NCBI RefSeq assembly: GCF_021431965.1
Contig: NZ_CP090370.1
Coordinates: 2,046,001 to 2,110,000 of the forward strand
DNA length: 64,000 nucleotides
Source of the DNA: Erythrobacter sp. SDW2
GTDB taxonomy: Bacteria > Pseudomonadota > Alphaproteobacteria > Sphingomonadales > Sphingomonadaceae
Direction of reading: 5' to 3'
In this document: positions 33,228-41,397 of the stretch, one piece after another
How positions within the stretch are numbered: position 1 is the stretch's first letter
How the letters are laid out: each line of letters begins with the position of its first letter
Notes under the pieces: generated by a model
Told to the model about the DNA's origin: nothing
What the model saw: the letters and a program-made list of their open reading frames with translations, nothing else
Databases searched by the model: none
Made by a program: the position numbers and the translations under genes

Positions 33228-35750
33228 ATGGCCGCGACCGGCAAGACTTTGATTGCACTCTGCGCAGTACTTTTCGTCGGCTGCACAGGCAGGGGCGCGC
33301 CAGCGGCCATCGCCGGACCCGCCTCCGGCGAGGCTCTCACCGCCGATGAGCGCGGCATCGCCCATCCCGAGCAATGGCCGGCCTACGCATATCCGGTTCC
33401 CCTCCAATCCGACGACGAGGCACGCATTGCGTCGCTGCTCGCCAGGATGACGCTGGAAGAGAAGATCGGCCAGCTCGTCCAGGCCGACCTTTGCTGCGTG
33501 ACGCCCGATGACGTGCGCAAGTACAACCTCGGCTCGATCCTCGTCGGCGGCAACAGCGGCCCGAACGGCAACGACCTGTCTCCGGCACCCGACTGGCTCA
33601 AGGCAGCCGACGATTTCTACCTGGCATCGATCGACACCTCCGATGGCGGCGTCGGTATCCCCGTCGTGTGGGGCACCGATGCGGTGCATGGGCACTCCAA
33701 CATCATCGGAGCGACCATCTTCCCGCACAATATCGGGCTTGGCGCGATGCGCGACGTCGCCCTGATCGAGAGAATCGGCGAAGTCACCGCGAAGGAAATC
33801 CGCGTCACGGGGCAGGAATGGACCTTTGCCCCGACCGTCGCCGTGCCGCAGGACTTTCGCTGGGGGCGGGCCTATGAAGGCTACTCCTCCGATCCCGATC
33901 TCGTCGCATCCTATGTCGGCGCGATGGTGCGCGGCCTGCAAGGGCCGCCGACCAACGACAACCTGCTCGCCGGGCCCTATGTCATCGCATCGACCAAGCA
34001 CTTCCTCGCCGATGGCGGGACTGACAATGGCGTCGACCAGGGCGACAGCTCGATCAGCGAGGCCGAACTGCGCGATATACATGGCAAGCCTTACGGTCCG
34101 GCCATCGCGGAGGGGGTTTCGACGGTGATGGTGAGCTTTTCCAGTTGGCAGGGCGTCAAGATGACCGGCAACAAGTCGCTGGTGACAGGCGTGCTGAAGA
34201 AGCGAATGGATTTCGGCGGCTTCGTCGTTTCCGACTGGAACGCCCACGGCCAGGTCGCCGGCTGCACCAATGAGAGCTGCCCGCAAGCGCTGATGGCGGG
34301 GATCGACATGTATATGGCGCCCGACACCTGGAAGCCGATCTACGAAGACCTGCTCGCCCGCGCAAAGGCCGGGGAAATCCCGATGGAGCGGATCGACGAT
34401 GCGGTGACCAAGATCCTGCGGGTCAAGGGCAGACTCGGCCTGTTCGACGCTGGGAAGCCGTCGTCGCGTCCGTTCTCCGGCCAGTACGAGTTACTCGGCG
34501 CGCCCGAGCATCGCGAGATTGCGCGCGAAGCAGTGCGCAAGTCGTTGGTCTTGCTCAAGAACGACGGGGTCCTGCCGATCGCGCCGGGTGGCAGGCTGCT
34601 GGTGGCCGGCGAAGGCGCTGACAACATTGCCCGCCAGTCGGGCGGCTGGACATTGAGCTGGCAGGGGACCGGCATCGACAACAGTCACTTCCCCGGAGCG
34701 ACATCGATCTGGGCCGGGCTCAACCAGGCAGTGACTGCCGCCGGCGGAAGCGCGGAACTCTCGCCCGACGGCAGCTTTGCCGTCCGGCCGGATGCAGCGG
34801 TGGTCGTGTTCGGCGAGACGCCTTATGCCGAGTTCCAGGGTGACCGCGCAGTCCTTGCGCTCGATCCGGAACTGACCGGGCCGTTCGAGACGATGAGAAA
34901 ACTCAAGGCGCAGGGCATCCCGGTGGTGGCGCTGATGATCACCGGCCGACCGCTCTACGCCAATCCCGCGCTGAATGCGGCGGATGCGTTCGTCGTGGCA
35001 TGGCTGCCGGGTAGCGAAGGCGGTGGCATCGCGGATGTTCTTATCGGCAAGGACGATGGCAGCGCGCGCTACGATTTTACCGGCAAGCTTCCCGCAGCAT
35101 GGCCCCGGACTGCGGACATGGCCGATGGTGCCCTGTTCGACTTCGGTTACGGCCTGACCTATGCCAGCCCGCCGACCGTTTGGCCCGACCTCCCCGAGCT
35201 CGATGCCTCCGCTCTTGGCGGCGACAGCCGTCTCTGGTTCAGTGCAGGTCTCCCGGCTGCGCGCTGGTCGCTGCTGGTCAACGGAGAAACCACTGGCGAG
35301 CAGACCCGCATCACCACCCTCCCCGCCGTCGCGCTGGGCGGTCGGGTCCGCGTAACGGCGGAGAACTACCTGGTGCAAGAAGGCGCTCGACGGTTCGCCA
35401 TCGATGGCGGTACCGCGAATGTGGCGCTGCGCAATTTCGAAGCGGTCGATATCGCCAAGGAAACCAACGCCGACGTCCTCCTGCTTGCCACGATCAAGGT
35501 ATGGGACGCACCTGACAGAGCGATGATCGGTGCAATCGGACCGGCGACGCGGGGCTTTACCGCTTTCACCTTGCCGCAGGGCAATGACTGGGTCCGTTAC
35601 GGCATCCCGCTCAAATGCTTGCGCAGCAAGGGCGCGGATGTCGCTGAGCTGACCGAACCTTTCGTACTGACAACCACCGGCAAGGCCGACTACGCCATTG
35701 GCGAAGTGCGGCTCGGCACCGATGCCGACGTTGTCCTGCCCTGTAACTAG
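33228..35750 (+). CDS. GH3 beta-glycosidase with C-terminal ExoP-type domain
   Basis: 840 residues. The N-terminal export signal ends near a cysteine (VLFVGC), so it may be a lipoprotein. A GH3 barrel follows with LLARMTLEEKIGQLVQAD, TDAVHGHSNIIGATIFPHN, ASTKHFLADGGTDNG and the catalytic Asp in FVVSDWNAHGQVAGC. The GH3 C-terminal domain has SLVLLKNDGVLPI and FDFGYGLTYASPP, then an extra domain of about 150 residues resembling ExoP-type exo-1,3/1,4-beta-glucanases. Likely substrates are beta-glucosides or beta-1,3/1,4-gluco-oligosaccharides; a xylosidase role is not excluded. AGGGAGGG lies seven bases before ATG 33228. A GH5 gene follows 22 bases downstream, consistent with joint beta-glucan breakdown. 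Confidence 0.92.
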   Translation: MAATGKTLIALCAVLFVGCTGRGAPAAIAGPASGEALTADERGIAHPEQWPAYAYPVPLQSDDEARIASLLARMTLEEKIGQLVQADLCCVTPDDVRKYNLGSILVGGNSGPNGNDLSPAPDWLKAADDFYLASIDTSDGGVGIPVVWGTDAVHGHSNIIGATIFPHNIGLGAMRDVALIERIGEVTAKEIRVTGQEWTFAPTVAVPQDFRWGRAYEGYSSDPDLVASYVGAMVRGLQGPPTNDNLLAGPYVIASTKHFLADGGTDNGVDQGDSSISEAELRDIHGKPYGPAIAEGVSTVMVSFSSWQGVKMTGNKSLVTGVLKKRMDFGGFVVSDWNAHGQVAGCTNESCPQALMAGIDMYMAPDTWKPIYEDLLARAKAGEIPMERIDDAVTKILRVKGRLGLFDAGKPSSRPFSGQYELLGAPEHREIAREAVRKSLVLLKNDGVLPIAPGGRLLVAGEGADNIARQSGGWTLSWQGTGIDNSHFPGATSIWAGLNQAVTAAGGSAELSPDGSFAVRPDAAVVVFGETPYAEFQGDRAVLALDPELTGPFETMRKLKAQGIPVVALMITGRPLYANPALNAADAFVVAWLPGSEGGGIADVLIGKDDGSARYDFTGKLPAAWPRTADMADGALFDFGYGLTYASPPTVWPDLPELDASALGGDSRLWFSAGLPAARWSLLVNGETTGEQTRITTLPAVALGGRVRVTAENYLVQEGARRFAIDGGTANVALRNFEAVDIAKETNADVLLLATIKVWDAPDRAMIGAIGPATRGFTAFTLPQGNDWVRYGIPLKCLRSKGADVAELTEPFVLTTTGKADYAIGEVRLGTDADVVLPCN

Positions 35751-35772
35751 GAACCGGAAGAGGAGCGAGGAA

Positions 35773-36807
35773 ATGGACAGGCTGCTTGTTTCGGGCTTTT
35801 CCGCAATGGCGCTGGCTGCTCTGGCAGTCCCGGCCTGGACCGGAACGGCTGCCGACGACCATGTTGCGGCTTCCCCGCTGCCGGTCGGCACCTGCATCAA
35901 CATGGGCAATGCGCTCGAGCCGGAATTCGAAGGCAGCTGGGGCGGCGCCCCGATCGAGGCCGAGGATTTCAAACGGATCAAGGCCGCCGGCTTCCAGACC
36001 GTCCGCATCCCCGTACGCTGGCACAACAAGTCGATGGCTCAGGCGCCCTACACCGTCGATGCCGCCTGGATGGACCGGGTACAGCAGGTGGTCGACGAGG
36101 CGCTCGCAGCCGATCTGAATGTCATCCTCAACAGCCATCATTTCGACCCGATCCATGACACGCCGCTGGAAGTCGCGGAGTGGCACGGCGGCGTGTGGAG
36201 GCAAATCGCGGAAAGGTTCGCGGGCTACCCCGAAGATACGCTGTGGTTCGAGCTGGAGAACGAGCCGCACAAGAACTTCGACCATTCCAACCTGCTGCAA
36301 ACCCTTGCCCCGGCGCTCGCCGAAGTCCGCAAACTCCACCCGACCCGCGCCGTGATCATCGGCGGCGAAGACTGGAGCGGGATCGATTCGCTGGCGACGC
36401 TGCCACTGCCCGACGATCCCAACGTCCACCCGACGTTCCACTACTACAACCCGTTCCTCTACACCCACCAGGGTGCATCGTGGACCGCGCCGGATATCCC
36501 GCCGGTAGGTCGCAAGTTCCCGACCGAGGAAGACCGCGAACAGCTGGTCAAGGATGTCGCCAAGATCCGCGACTACATCGCCCGCACCGGCAAGACGCCG
36601 TTCATGGGCGAAGTCGGTGCCTATGACGGACACATTCCGACCAAGGACCGGGTCAGGTATCACCGGACCATCTACGATGCCTTTGCCCCGACCGGCATCG
36701 GCATGTGCATGTGGGCCTATGCCAACACCTTTCCGTTCTGGGATCGTGCAAAGCAGCGCTGGCTGCCGGGAATGCTCGAAGCGATTGGGTTGCCGAAGCC
36801 GGAATAG
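35773..36807 (+). CDS. GH5 family endoglucanase/glycosidase
   Basis: 344 residues with a Sec signal peptide (MDRLLVSGFSAMALAALAVP) and a GH5 barrel: CINMGNALEPEFEGSWGG, GFQTVRIPVRWHNK, VILNSHHFD, the acid/base Glu in LWFELENEP and the nucleophile Glu in PFMGEVGAYDG. Typical of secreted or periplasmic cellulase-type GH5 enzymes of gamma- and alphaproteobacteria. GAGCGAGGA lies before ATG 35773. Just 22 bases after the GH3 gene, it is probably its co-transcribed partner. Its stop is 6 bases from the end of the convergent GH43 gene. Confidence 0.92.
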   Translation: MDRLLVSGFSAMALAALAVPAWTGTAADDHVAASPLPVGTCINMGNALEPEFEGSWGGAPIEAEDFKRIKAAGFQTVRIPVRWHNKSMAQAPYTVDAAWMDRVQQVVDEALAADLNVILNSHHFDPIHDTPLEVAEWHGGVWRQIAERFAGYPEDTLWFELENEPHKNFDHSNLLQTLAPALAEVRKLHPTRAVIIGGEDWSGIDSLATLPLPDDPNVHPTFHYYNPFLYTHQGASWTAPDIPPVGRKFPTEEDREQLVKDVAKIRDYIARTGKTPFMGEVGAYDGHIPTKDRVRYHRTIYDAFAPTGIGMCMWAYANTFPFWDRAKQRWLPGMLEAIGLPKPE

Positions 36808-36813
36808 CGTCGT

Positions 36814-38472
36814 CTAGGGGGATGCGCTGTAGGCGTAGGGCCCGACCACCAGGCCTGTGAACAGCCCGGCATGGACCGAGGCAAGCGGCTCAACATCGAT
36901 CGTTTCGCCCAGCTGTTGCCATGGCGTCTCGCCGGCGCTTCGCCAGAATACCGTCGCCGCGCCGCCGCGCAGGGCGATCCGCAGTTCGACCGGGCCTGTC
37001 GCTGGTAGCGACGTGCTGGCAACAACCTCGCCCCGCTCCGACTGGGCAGCGTCGGTTCGCATCCGCGCGACCACCCTGCCCTGCTCCACCCCGAAGGCTA
37101 GGAAATGGCTCTCGTCCATGAAGGCCAGCAGACCCGCAAAATCGCCCTCACCGTCCGGCGTGAAGCTGACCCGCGTAGTGAAGTCGGCTTTGTGATGCCA
37201 CAAGCGCCTGCCGACGAAGGCCGGCTTGCCCAAACTGCCCGCCGCGTCCTTGCCGGAGACCAGCTGCAATTCTCCGGCATTGCTATCGACAAGCACCTGC
37301 TGAACCTGCTGCGGCGTCCTGAGCCCGATCCAGTCGGCGCTGAGCGGACCTGCGAAGTTCTCTCTCCAGCGGGTCTGATCCACCGGCCGGTCAGGCGTCA
37401 GCCGCGGTTTCGCCAATTCCATCGGAACCGGGGCACCCTGGTCGAGAAACCTCGGCCAGCCCTCGACCCATTTCAGCGGAAGCAGGAAAGTCTCGCGTCC
37501 CATCAGCGTGGATTGCTGGGCGAAGGGTCGGGTCGCGAGGAAGACGCCCCACCAGCTGCCATCGTCGAGCTTCACGATATCGGCATGACCGGTCGCTTCG
37601 ACGCGTTCCGGCCGGTCGCGGGGAAGATCGCGCTGGGTCAGGATCGGATTGTACGGTCCGGGCTGATACGGCCCCTGCAGATTGCCTGATCGATAGATGG
37701 TCTGGGAGTGCTGGTCGGCCGTGCCTCCTTCAGCCGTCAGCAGGTAATACCAGCCGTCGATCTTGTAGAGGTGCGGCCCCTCGGCCCAGATCGGATTGGT
37801 CGACGGATCGACGCCGCCGTCCACCAGCAGCGTGCGGCCCGGCATCACCTGTCTCTTCACGTGATCGAATTGCTGCAACCACAGCGCACGGTGCCCTTCA
37901 TAGCGCGGCTCGCCCGGGGGCGCGTCGTTGTAGACGATCCATGCGCTGCCATCGTCCTCGAAGTACAGCGAAGGATCGATCCCGCCGAAGTCGAGCCAGT
38001 CGGGATCGCTCCACGGCCCTGCCGGGTCCTTGGCCGTGATGACGAAATTGTCGCCGCATTCGATGCAGGTGTTGACGATCCAGAACAGCCCGTCGAGATA
38101 GGTGATGGCCGGCGCGAAAAGCCCGCGATTGGTGCCCAGACCCGAGAAATCGACCTGTGTCGATCGATCGATGGCATTCCCGATCAGCCGCCAGTTGACC
38201 AGGTCGCGACTGTGGAAGATCGGCAGGCCGGGAAACCAGCTGAAAGTCGAGGTAACCGCATAGAAATCGTCGCCGACCCGGACGATCGAGGGATCGGGGT
38301 GGAAGCCGGGCAAGATGGGATTGCGGTAATTTGACGATGAAGCCGAGGAATCCGCTTCGACCGCGCGATACTCCACATAGTCGAACCGAGCGGTCGGCCC
38401 CGCAGCGGCAGGCGCGGCAAGGCTCGAGAAGCAGCAGCCAACTGCCAGAGCTGCTTGGATGAACTTCCTCAC
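36814..38472 (-). CDS. GH43 beta-xylosidase/arabinofuranosidase
   Basis: 552 residues: a signal peptide (AVGCCFSSLAAPAAAG), then a five-bladed GH43 propeller with the catalytic base Asp in NPILPGFHPDPSIVRVGDDFY, FSWFPGLPIFHSRDLVNWRL, the pKa-modulating Asp in GIDPSLYFEDDG and the acid Glu in IWAEGPHLYKIDGWYY. The C-terminal beta-sandwich typical of GH43 xylosidases follows (ADWIGLRTPQQ, FAGLLAFMDE). It releases xylose or arabinose from xylo-oligosaccharides, most likely in the periplasm. The GTG at 38472 with GGGAGA upstream is chosen; a longer frame to 38514 exists. It is divergent from the xylX operon, and an operator-like palindrome lies between. Confidence 0.92.
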   Translation of the reverse strand: MRKFIQAALAVGCCFSSLAAPAAAGPTARFDYVEYRAVEADSSASSSNYRNPILPGFHPDPSIVRVGDDFYAVTSTFSWFPGLPIFHSRDLVNWRLIGNAIDRSTQVDFSGLGTNRGLFAPAITYLDGLFWIVNTCIECGDNFVITAKDPAGPWSDPDWLDFGGIDPSLYFEDDGSAWIVYNDAPPGEPRYEGHRALWLQQFDHVKRQVMPGRTLLVDGGVDPSTNPIWAEGPHLYKIDGWYYLLTAEGGTADQHSQTIYRSGNLQGPYQPGPYNPILTQRDLPRDRPERVEATGHADIVKLDDGSWWGVFLATRPFAQQSTLMGRETFLLPLKWVEGWPRFLDQGAPVPMELAKPRLTPDRPVDQTRWRENFAGPLSADWIGLRTPQQVQQVLVDSNAGELQLVSGKDAAGSLGKPAFVGRRLWHHKADFTTRVSFTPDGEGDFAGLLAFMDESHFLAFGVEQGRVVARMRTDAAQSERGEVVASTSLPATGPVELRIALRGGAATVFWRSAGETPWQQLGETIDVEPLASVHAGLFTGLVVGPYAYSASP

Positions 38473-38526
38473 ATCGTCTCTCCCAGACTGATCTTTGGGG
38501 CTTGCCGCCCACAATTGTCCTGCTTA

Positions 38527-38540
38527 TGGTAGCGCTATCA
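38527..38540. promoter_or_regulatory. LacI-type operator-like palindrome, GH43/xylX divergent promoter
   Basis: TGGTAGCGCTATCA, 13 of 14 bases identical to the locus consensus. It lies in the 90-base gap between the GH43 gene and the xylX operon, where one repressor could control both. An AGGAGGG ribosome site for xylX follows at 38544-38550. Confidence 0.7.
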
Positions 38541-38562
38541 CCTAGGAGGGCAAGAGCCAGAA

Positions 38563-39687
38563 ATGGCCGAGAGGATTCTGGAAGCTCTGCCTGCGGATCA
38601 TGTCCGCGGGACATTTATCGGGCGCGCGCAGACGCCTGAGGGGCCGTGCGTTATCCGCTTATCCGACGGAAAATTGTACGACCTGACCGGCGAGGTATCG
38701 ACCGTCGCTGGTGCGATCGCCCGTCGTGCATTCGATGGCGGCACCGAACTCGGAGCAGTCGAGGATGGCCTTCCGGAGGGCTGGACTCTGCTCTCCCCCA
38801 TCGATCTGCAATGCATCAAGGCTGCGGGCGTGACCTTTGCCCTCTCGGCCATTGAGCGGGTGATCGAGGAGCGCGCTCGCGGCGATTCCGGCAAGGCCGC
38901 CGAGATCCGCCGCCAGCTCGAAAGCAGGATTGGCGCAGGAATCCGCTCGGTCGTTCCCGGCAGCGACGAAGCGCTGCAGCTCAAGGCCGCTCTCATCGAA
39001 CAGGGCATGTGGTCGCAGTATCTGGAAGTCGCGATTGGCCCGGATGCGGAGATCTTTTCCAAGTCGCCGGTGCTCTCGTCGGTTGGCTATGGCGCCATGA
39101 TCGGCGTGCGTTCGGATTCGAACTGGAACAACCCTGAACCGGAAGTCGTGCTGGTGTGCGATGCGCATGGCGAAGTGGTCGGCGCGACGCTCGGCAACGA
39201 CGTCAACCTGCGCGATTTCGAGGGGCGCTCGGCATTGCTTCTTTCCAAGGCGAAGGACAACACCGCCAGCTGTGCCATAGGTCCATTCATTCGCTTGTTC
39301 GACGACAGCTTTACGCTCGACGACGTCCGCAGTGCCGATGTCGAGCTGCTGATCGAGGGGACCGACGGTTACCGGCTCGAAGGCAAGAATGTCATGGCGC
39401 AGATCAGCCGCGACCCGGTCGAACTGGTGGCGCAGTGCCTGTCCGAGCATCACTACCCCGATGGCTTCGTGCTGTTCTGTGGCACACTGTTCGCGCCGAC
39501 GCAGGACCGCGATGTCTCGGGCGCCGGCTTCACGCACAAGATCGGTGACAAGGTGACGATCCGCTCGCAAAAGATCGGGACGCTGACCAACACGGTGACG
39601 ACATCGCGCGATACTCCGGCATGGACGATGGGGATTTCGGCTTTCATAGCCAATCTGGCCGGCAGGGGACTGGTCGAAAAGATTTGA
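38563..39687 (+). CDS. xylX: 2-keto-3-deoxy-xylonate dehydratase (fumarylacetoacetase family)
   Basis: 374 residues of the fumarylacetoacetate hydrolase fold. In the Weimberg pathway this enzyme removes water from 2-keto-3-deoxy-xylonate (or arabinonate), giving 2-oxoglutarate semialdehyde. Visible are IEQGMWSQYLEVAIGPDAEIFSK (in part), the metal-binding NWNNPEPEVVLV, GNDVNLRDFEGRSALLLSKAKDN (in part) and SAGF-like GAGFTHKIGDKV near the C terminus. The assignment rests on similarity to XylX/KdaD-type proteins and on xylB, xylC and xylD nearby. Start ATG 38563 with a strong ribosome site. First gene of an operon that runs to the epimerase gene. Confidence 0.9.
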   Translation: MAERILEALPADHVRGTFIGRAQTPEGPCVIRLSDGKLYDLTGEVSTVAGAIARRAFDGGTELGAVEDGLPEGWTLLSPIDLQCIKAAGVTFALSAIERVIEERARGDSGKAAEIRRQLESRIGAGIRSVVPGSDEALQLKAALIEQGMWSQYLEVAIGPDAEIFSKSPVLSSVGYGAMIGVRSDSNWNNPEPEVVLVCDAHGEVVGATLGNDVNLRDFEGRSALLLSKAKDNTASCAIGPFIRLFDDSFTLDDVRSADVELLIEGTDGYRLEGKNVMAQISRDPVELVAQCLSEHHYPDGFVLFCGTLFAPTQDRDVSGAGFTHKIGDKVTIRSQKIGTLTNTVTTSRDTPAWTMGISAFIANLAGRGLVEKI

Positions 39688-39739
39688 TGCCGGCACGCTC
39701 TGTGCAGGCGAATGGATCATGGGTGAGGGAATCTAATTG

Positions 39740-40522
39740 ATGTCGCAAGGAAGTGGTCCTGCTGTGCACACAGCGACCTATCCCAGCTTGAAGGGCCGCA
39801 GGGTCATCGTCAGTGGCGGCGGCTCGGGCATCGGCGAAGGCATCGTCGAGGCCTTCGTGCGCCAGGGTGCAGCCGTTGCCTTTGTCGATATTGACGAGGA
39901 CGCCAGCGCGGACCTCCAGACGCGGCTTAGTGACGCTGAAATCAAGCCGATCTTCGTCCATTGCGATATCACCGATTGCGACGATTATGGCGCCAAAATC
40001 GGCGCGATCATCGAGCAGTTGGGCGGTTGCGACATCCTCATCAATAATGCGGCCAACGATGACCGTCATACCATCGCCGAGGTGACCCCCGAATACTGGG
40101 ATCGCAGCATGGCAGTGAACCTCAAACACCAGTTTTTCGCTGCAAAGGCCGTGGTGCCCGCAATGCAGGCCGCCGGTGGCGGCTCGATCGTCAACCTGGG
40201 CTCGATCAGCTGGCACCTTGGGCTGGAGGACCTGGCAATCTACCAGACCGCGAAAGCGGCAATCGAGGGTCTGACTCGCAGCCTCGCCCGCGAGCTGGGC
40301 CGCGACAATATCCGCGTCAACACCATCATCCCCGGCAACGTCCAGACGCCGCGCCAGATGAAATGGTACACCCCTGAGGGCGAGGCGGAGATCGTTGCCG
40401 CCCAATGCCTCGATGGCCGGATCCAGCCGGTCGACATAGCAGCGATGGCGCTGTTCCTCGCTTCCGACGATGCGCGATTTTGCACGGCGCACAATTACTG
40501 GGTGGATGCAGGATGGAGATAG
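39740..40522 (+). CDS. xylB: D-xylose 1-dehydrogenase (SDR)
   Basis: NAD-dependent short-chain dehydrogenase oxidising D-xylose to xylonolactone, first step of the Weimberg pathway. The 260 residues closely resemble Caulobacter XylB in my recollection: YPSLKGRRVIVSGGGSGIGEG with the NAD-binding glycines, ILINNAANDDRH, the catalytic Ser in SISWHLGLEDL, Tyr-x-x-x-Lys in YQTAKAA, and the conserved ending ARFCTAHNYWVDAGWR. ATG 39740 is preceded by GAGGGA. Its last 10 bases overlap xylC, indicating coupled translation. Confidence 0.94.
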   Translation: MSQGSGPAVHTATYPSLKGRRVIVSGGGSGIGEGIVEAFVRQGAAVAFVDIDEDASADLQTRLSDAEIKPIFVHCDITDCDDYGAKIGAIIEQLGGCDILINNAANDDRHTIAEVTPEYWDRSMAVNLKHQFFAAKAVVPAMQAAGGGSIVNLGSISWHLGLEDLAIYQTAKAAIEGLTRSLARELGRDNIRVNTIIPGNVQTPRQMKWYTPEGEAEIVAAQCLDGRIQPVDIAAMALFLASDDARFCTAHNYWVDAGWR

Positions 40523-41397
40523 AGCTTCCGGTCAAACAATTGCTGGCCGCCGACACGAAACTTGGTGAAGGCGTGCTGTGGGATGCCGCGCGGCAGGTCG
40601 TCTGGTTTGTCGATATCAAGCAGCACCGCCTGTGGCATTACGACCCGGCAACCGGCAGCAACACTTGCAGCGAAGCGCCGGAGCAGATCGGTTGGGCGAT
40701 CCCCGCCGAGGGCAAACTGCTGCTGTGTGGTCTCAAGGACGGGCTCCATATTTTCGATCCCGAGGCCGACCGGTTCGAGAAGCTCTCGGACGTTCCGGGA
40801 GAACCCGCTTCTAACCGGCTCAACGATGCTTGCACCGACCCTTGGGGTCGCGTCTGGTTCGGGTCGATGGACGATGGCGAGAATCAGGCTTCGGGCCGGT
40901 TCTACGTGTTCGACCGTGGCAACATTCGGCCTGCCGGCCCCTCCGGCATCAGCATCACCAACGGCCCGGCGGTCAATGCACAGGGAGACCGCATCTATTT
41001 CACGGATACTACGAACCAGCAGATCATGGTGGCCGACCTGAGCCCCTCGGGTGTCGGCGAGGCACGCCCGTTCGTCGATACCAAGGCCCTGTTCCCCCAT
41101 GCATATCCCGACGGCCCCGTCGTCGATGCCGAGGATCACGTCTGGACCGGCCTCTATCTTGGCAGCCGGGTGGCGCGTTTCTCGCCCGATGGCGAGTTGG
41201 TCGCGACCATCGCCATGCCCGCGCGCGATATCACCAAGATGGCCTTCGGCGGCGCAGACCTGCGCACCGGCTATGTGACCAGTGCGACCAAGAACATGGA
41301 GCCAGACGACATGCAACGCCTCCCGCAGGCAGGCAGCCTGTTCGGCTTCGATGCACCCGTGCGTGGTTTTGCGCAGGCAAGGGCCCTGCTGGGATGA
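40513..41397 (+). CDS. xylC: Xylonolactonase (SMP-30 family)
   Basis: Hydrolyses D-xylono-lactone to xylonate. The 294-residue product is a six-bladed SMP-30/gluconolactonase propeller with metal-site segments TKLGEGVLWDAA (Glu), SNRLNDACTDPWGRVWFGSMD (in part; Asn and Asp) and YPDGPVVDAEDHVWTGLYLG. ATG 40513 lies within the end of xylB, and the stop overlaps the next gene by ATGA. The gene order xylX-xylB-xylC and the neighbouring xylD support the lactonase role over a general gluconolactonase. Confidence 0.92.
   Translation: MEIELPVKQLLAADTKLGEGVLWDAARQVVWFVDIKQHRLWHYDPATGSNTCSEAPEQIGWAIPAEGKLLLCGLKDGLHIFDPEADRFEKLSDVPGEPASNRLNDACTDPWGRVWFGSMDDGENQASGRFYVFDRGNIRPAGPSGISITNGPAVNAQGDRIYFTDTTNQQIMVADLSPSGVGEARPFVDTKALFPHAYPDGPVVDAEDHVWTGLYLGSRVARFSPDGELVATIAMPARDITKMAFGGADLRTGYVTSATKNMEPDDMQRLPQAGSLFGFDAPVRGFAQARALLG

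Noticed and set aside
35773-36807. GH5 gene as an endoxylanase
   Set aside because: Its motifs suit cellulase-type GH5 and its closest neighbour is an ExoP-like GH3, so beta-glucan is more likely than xylan.
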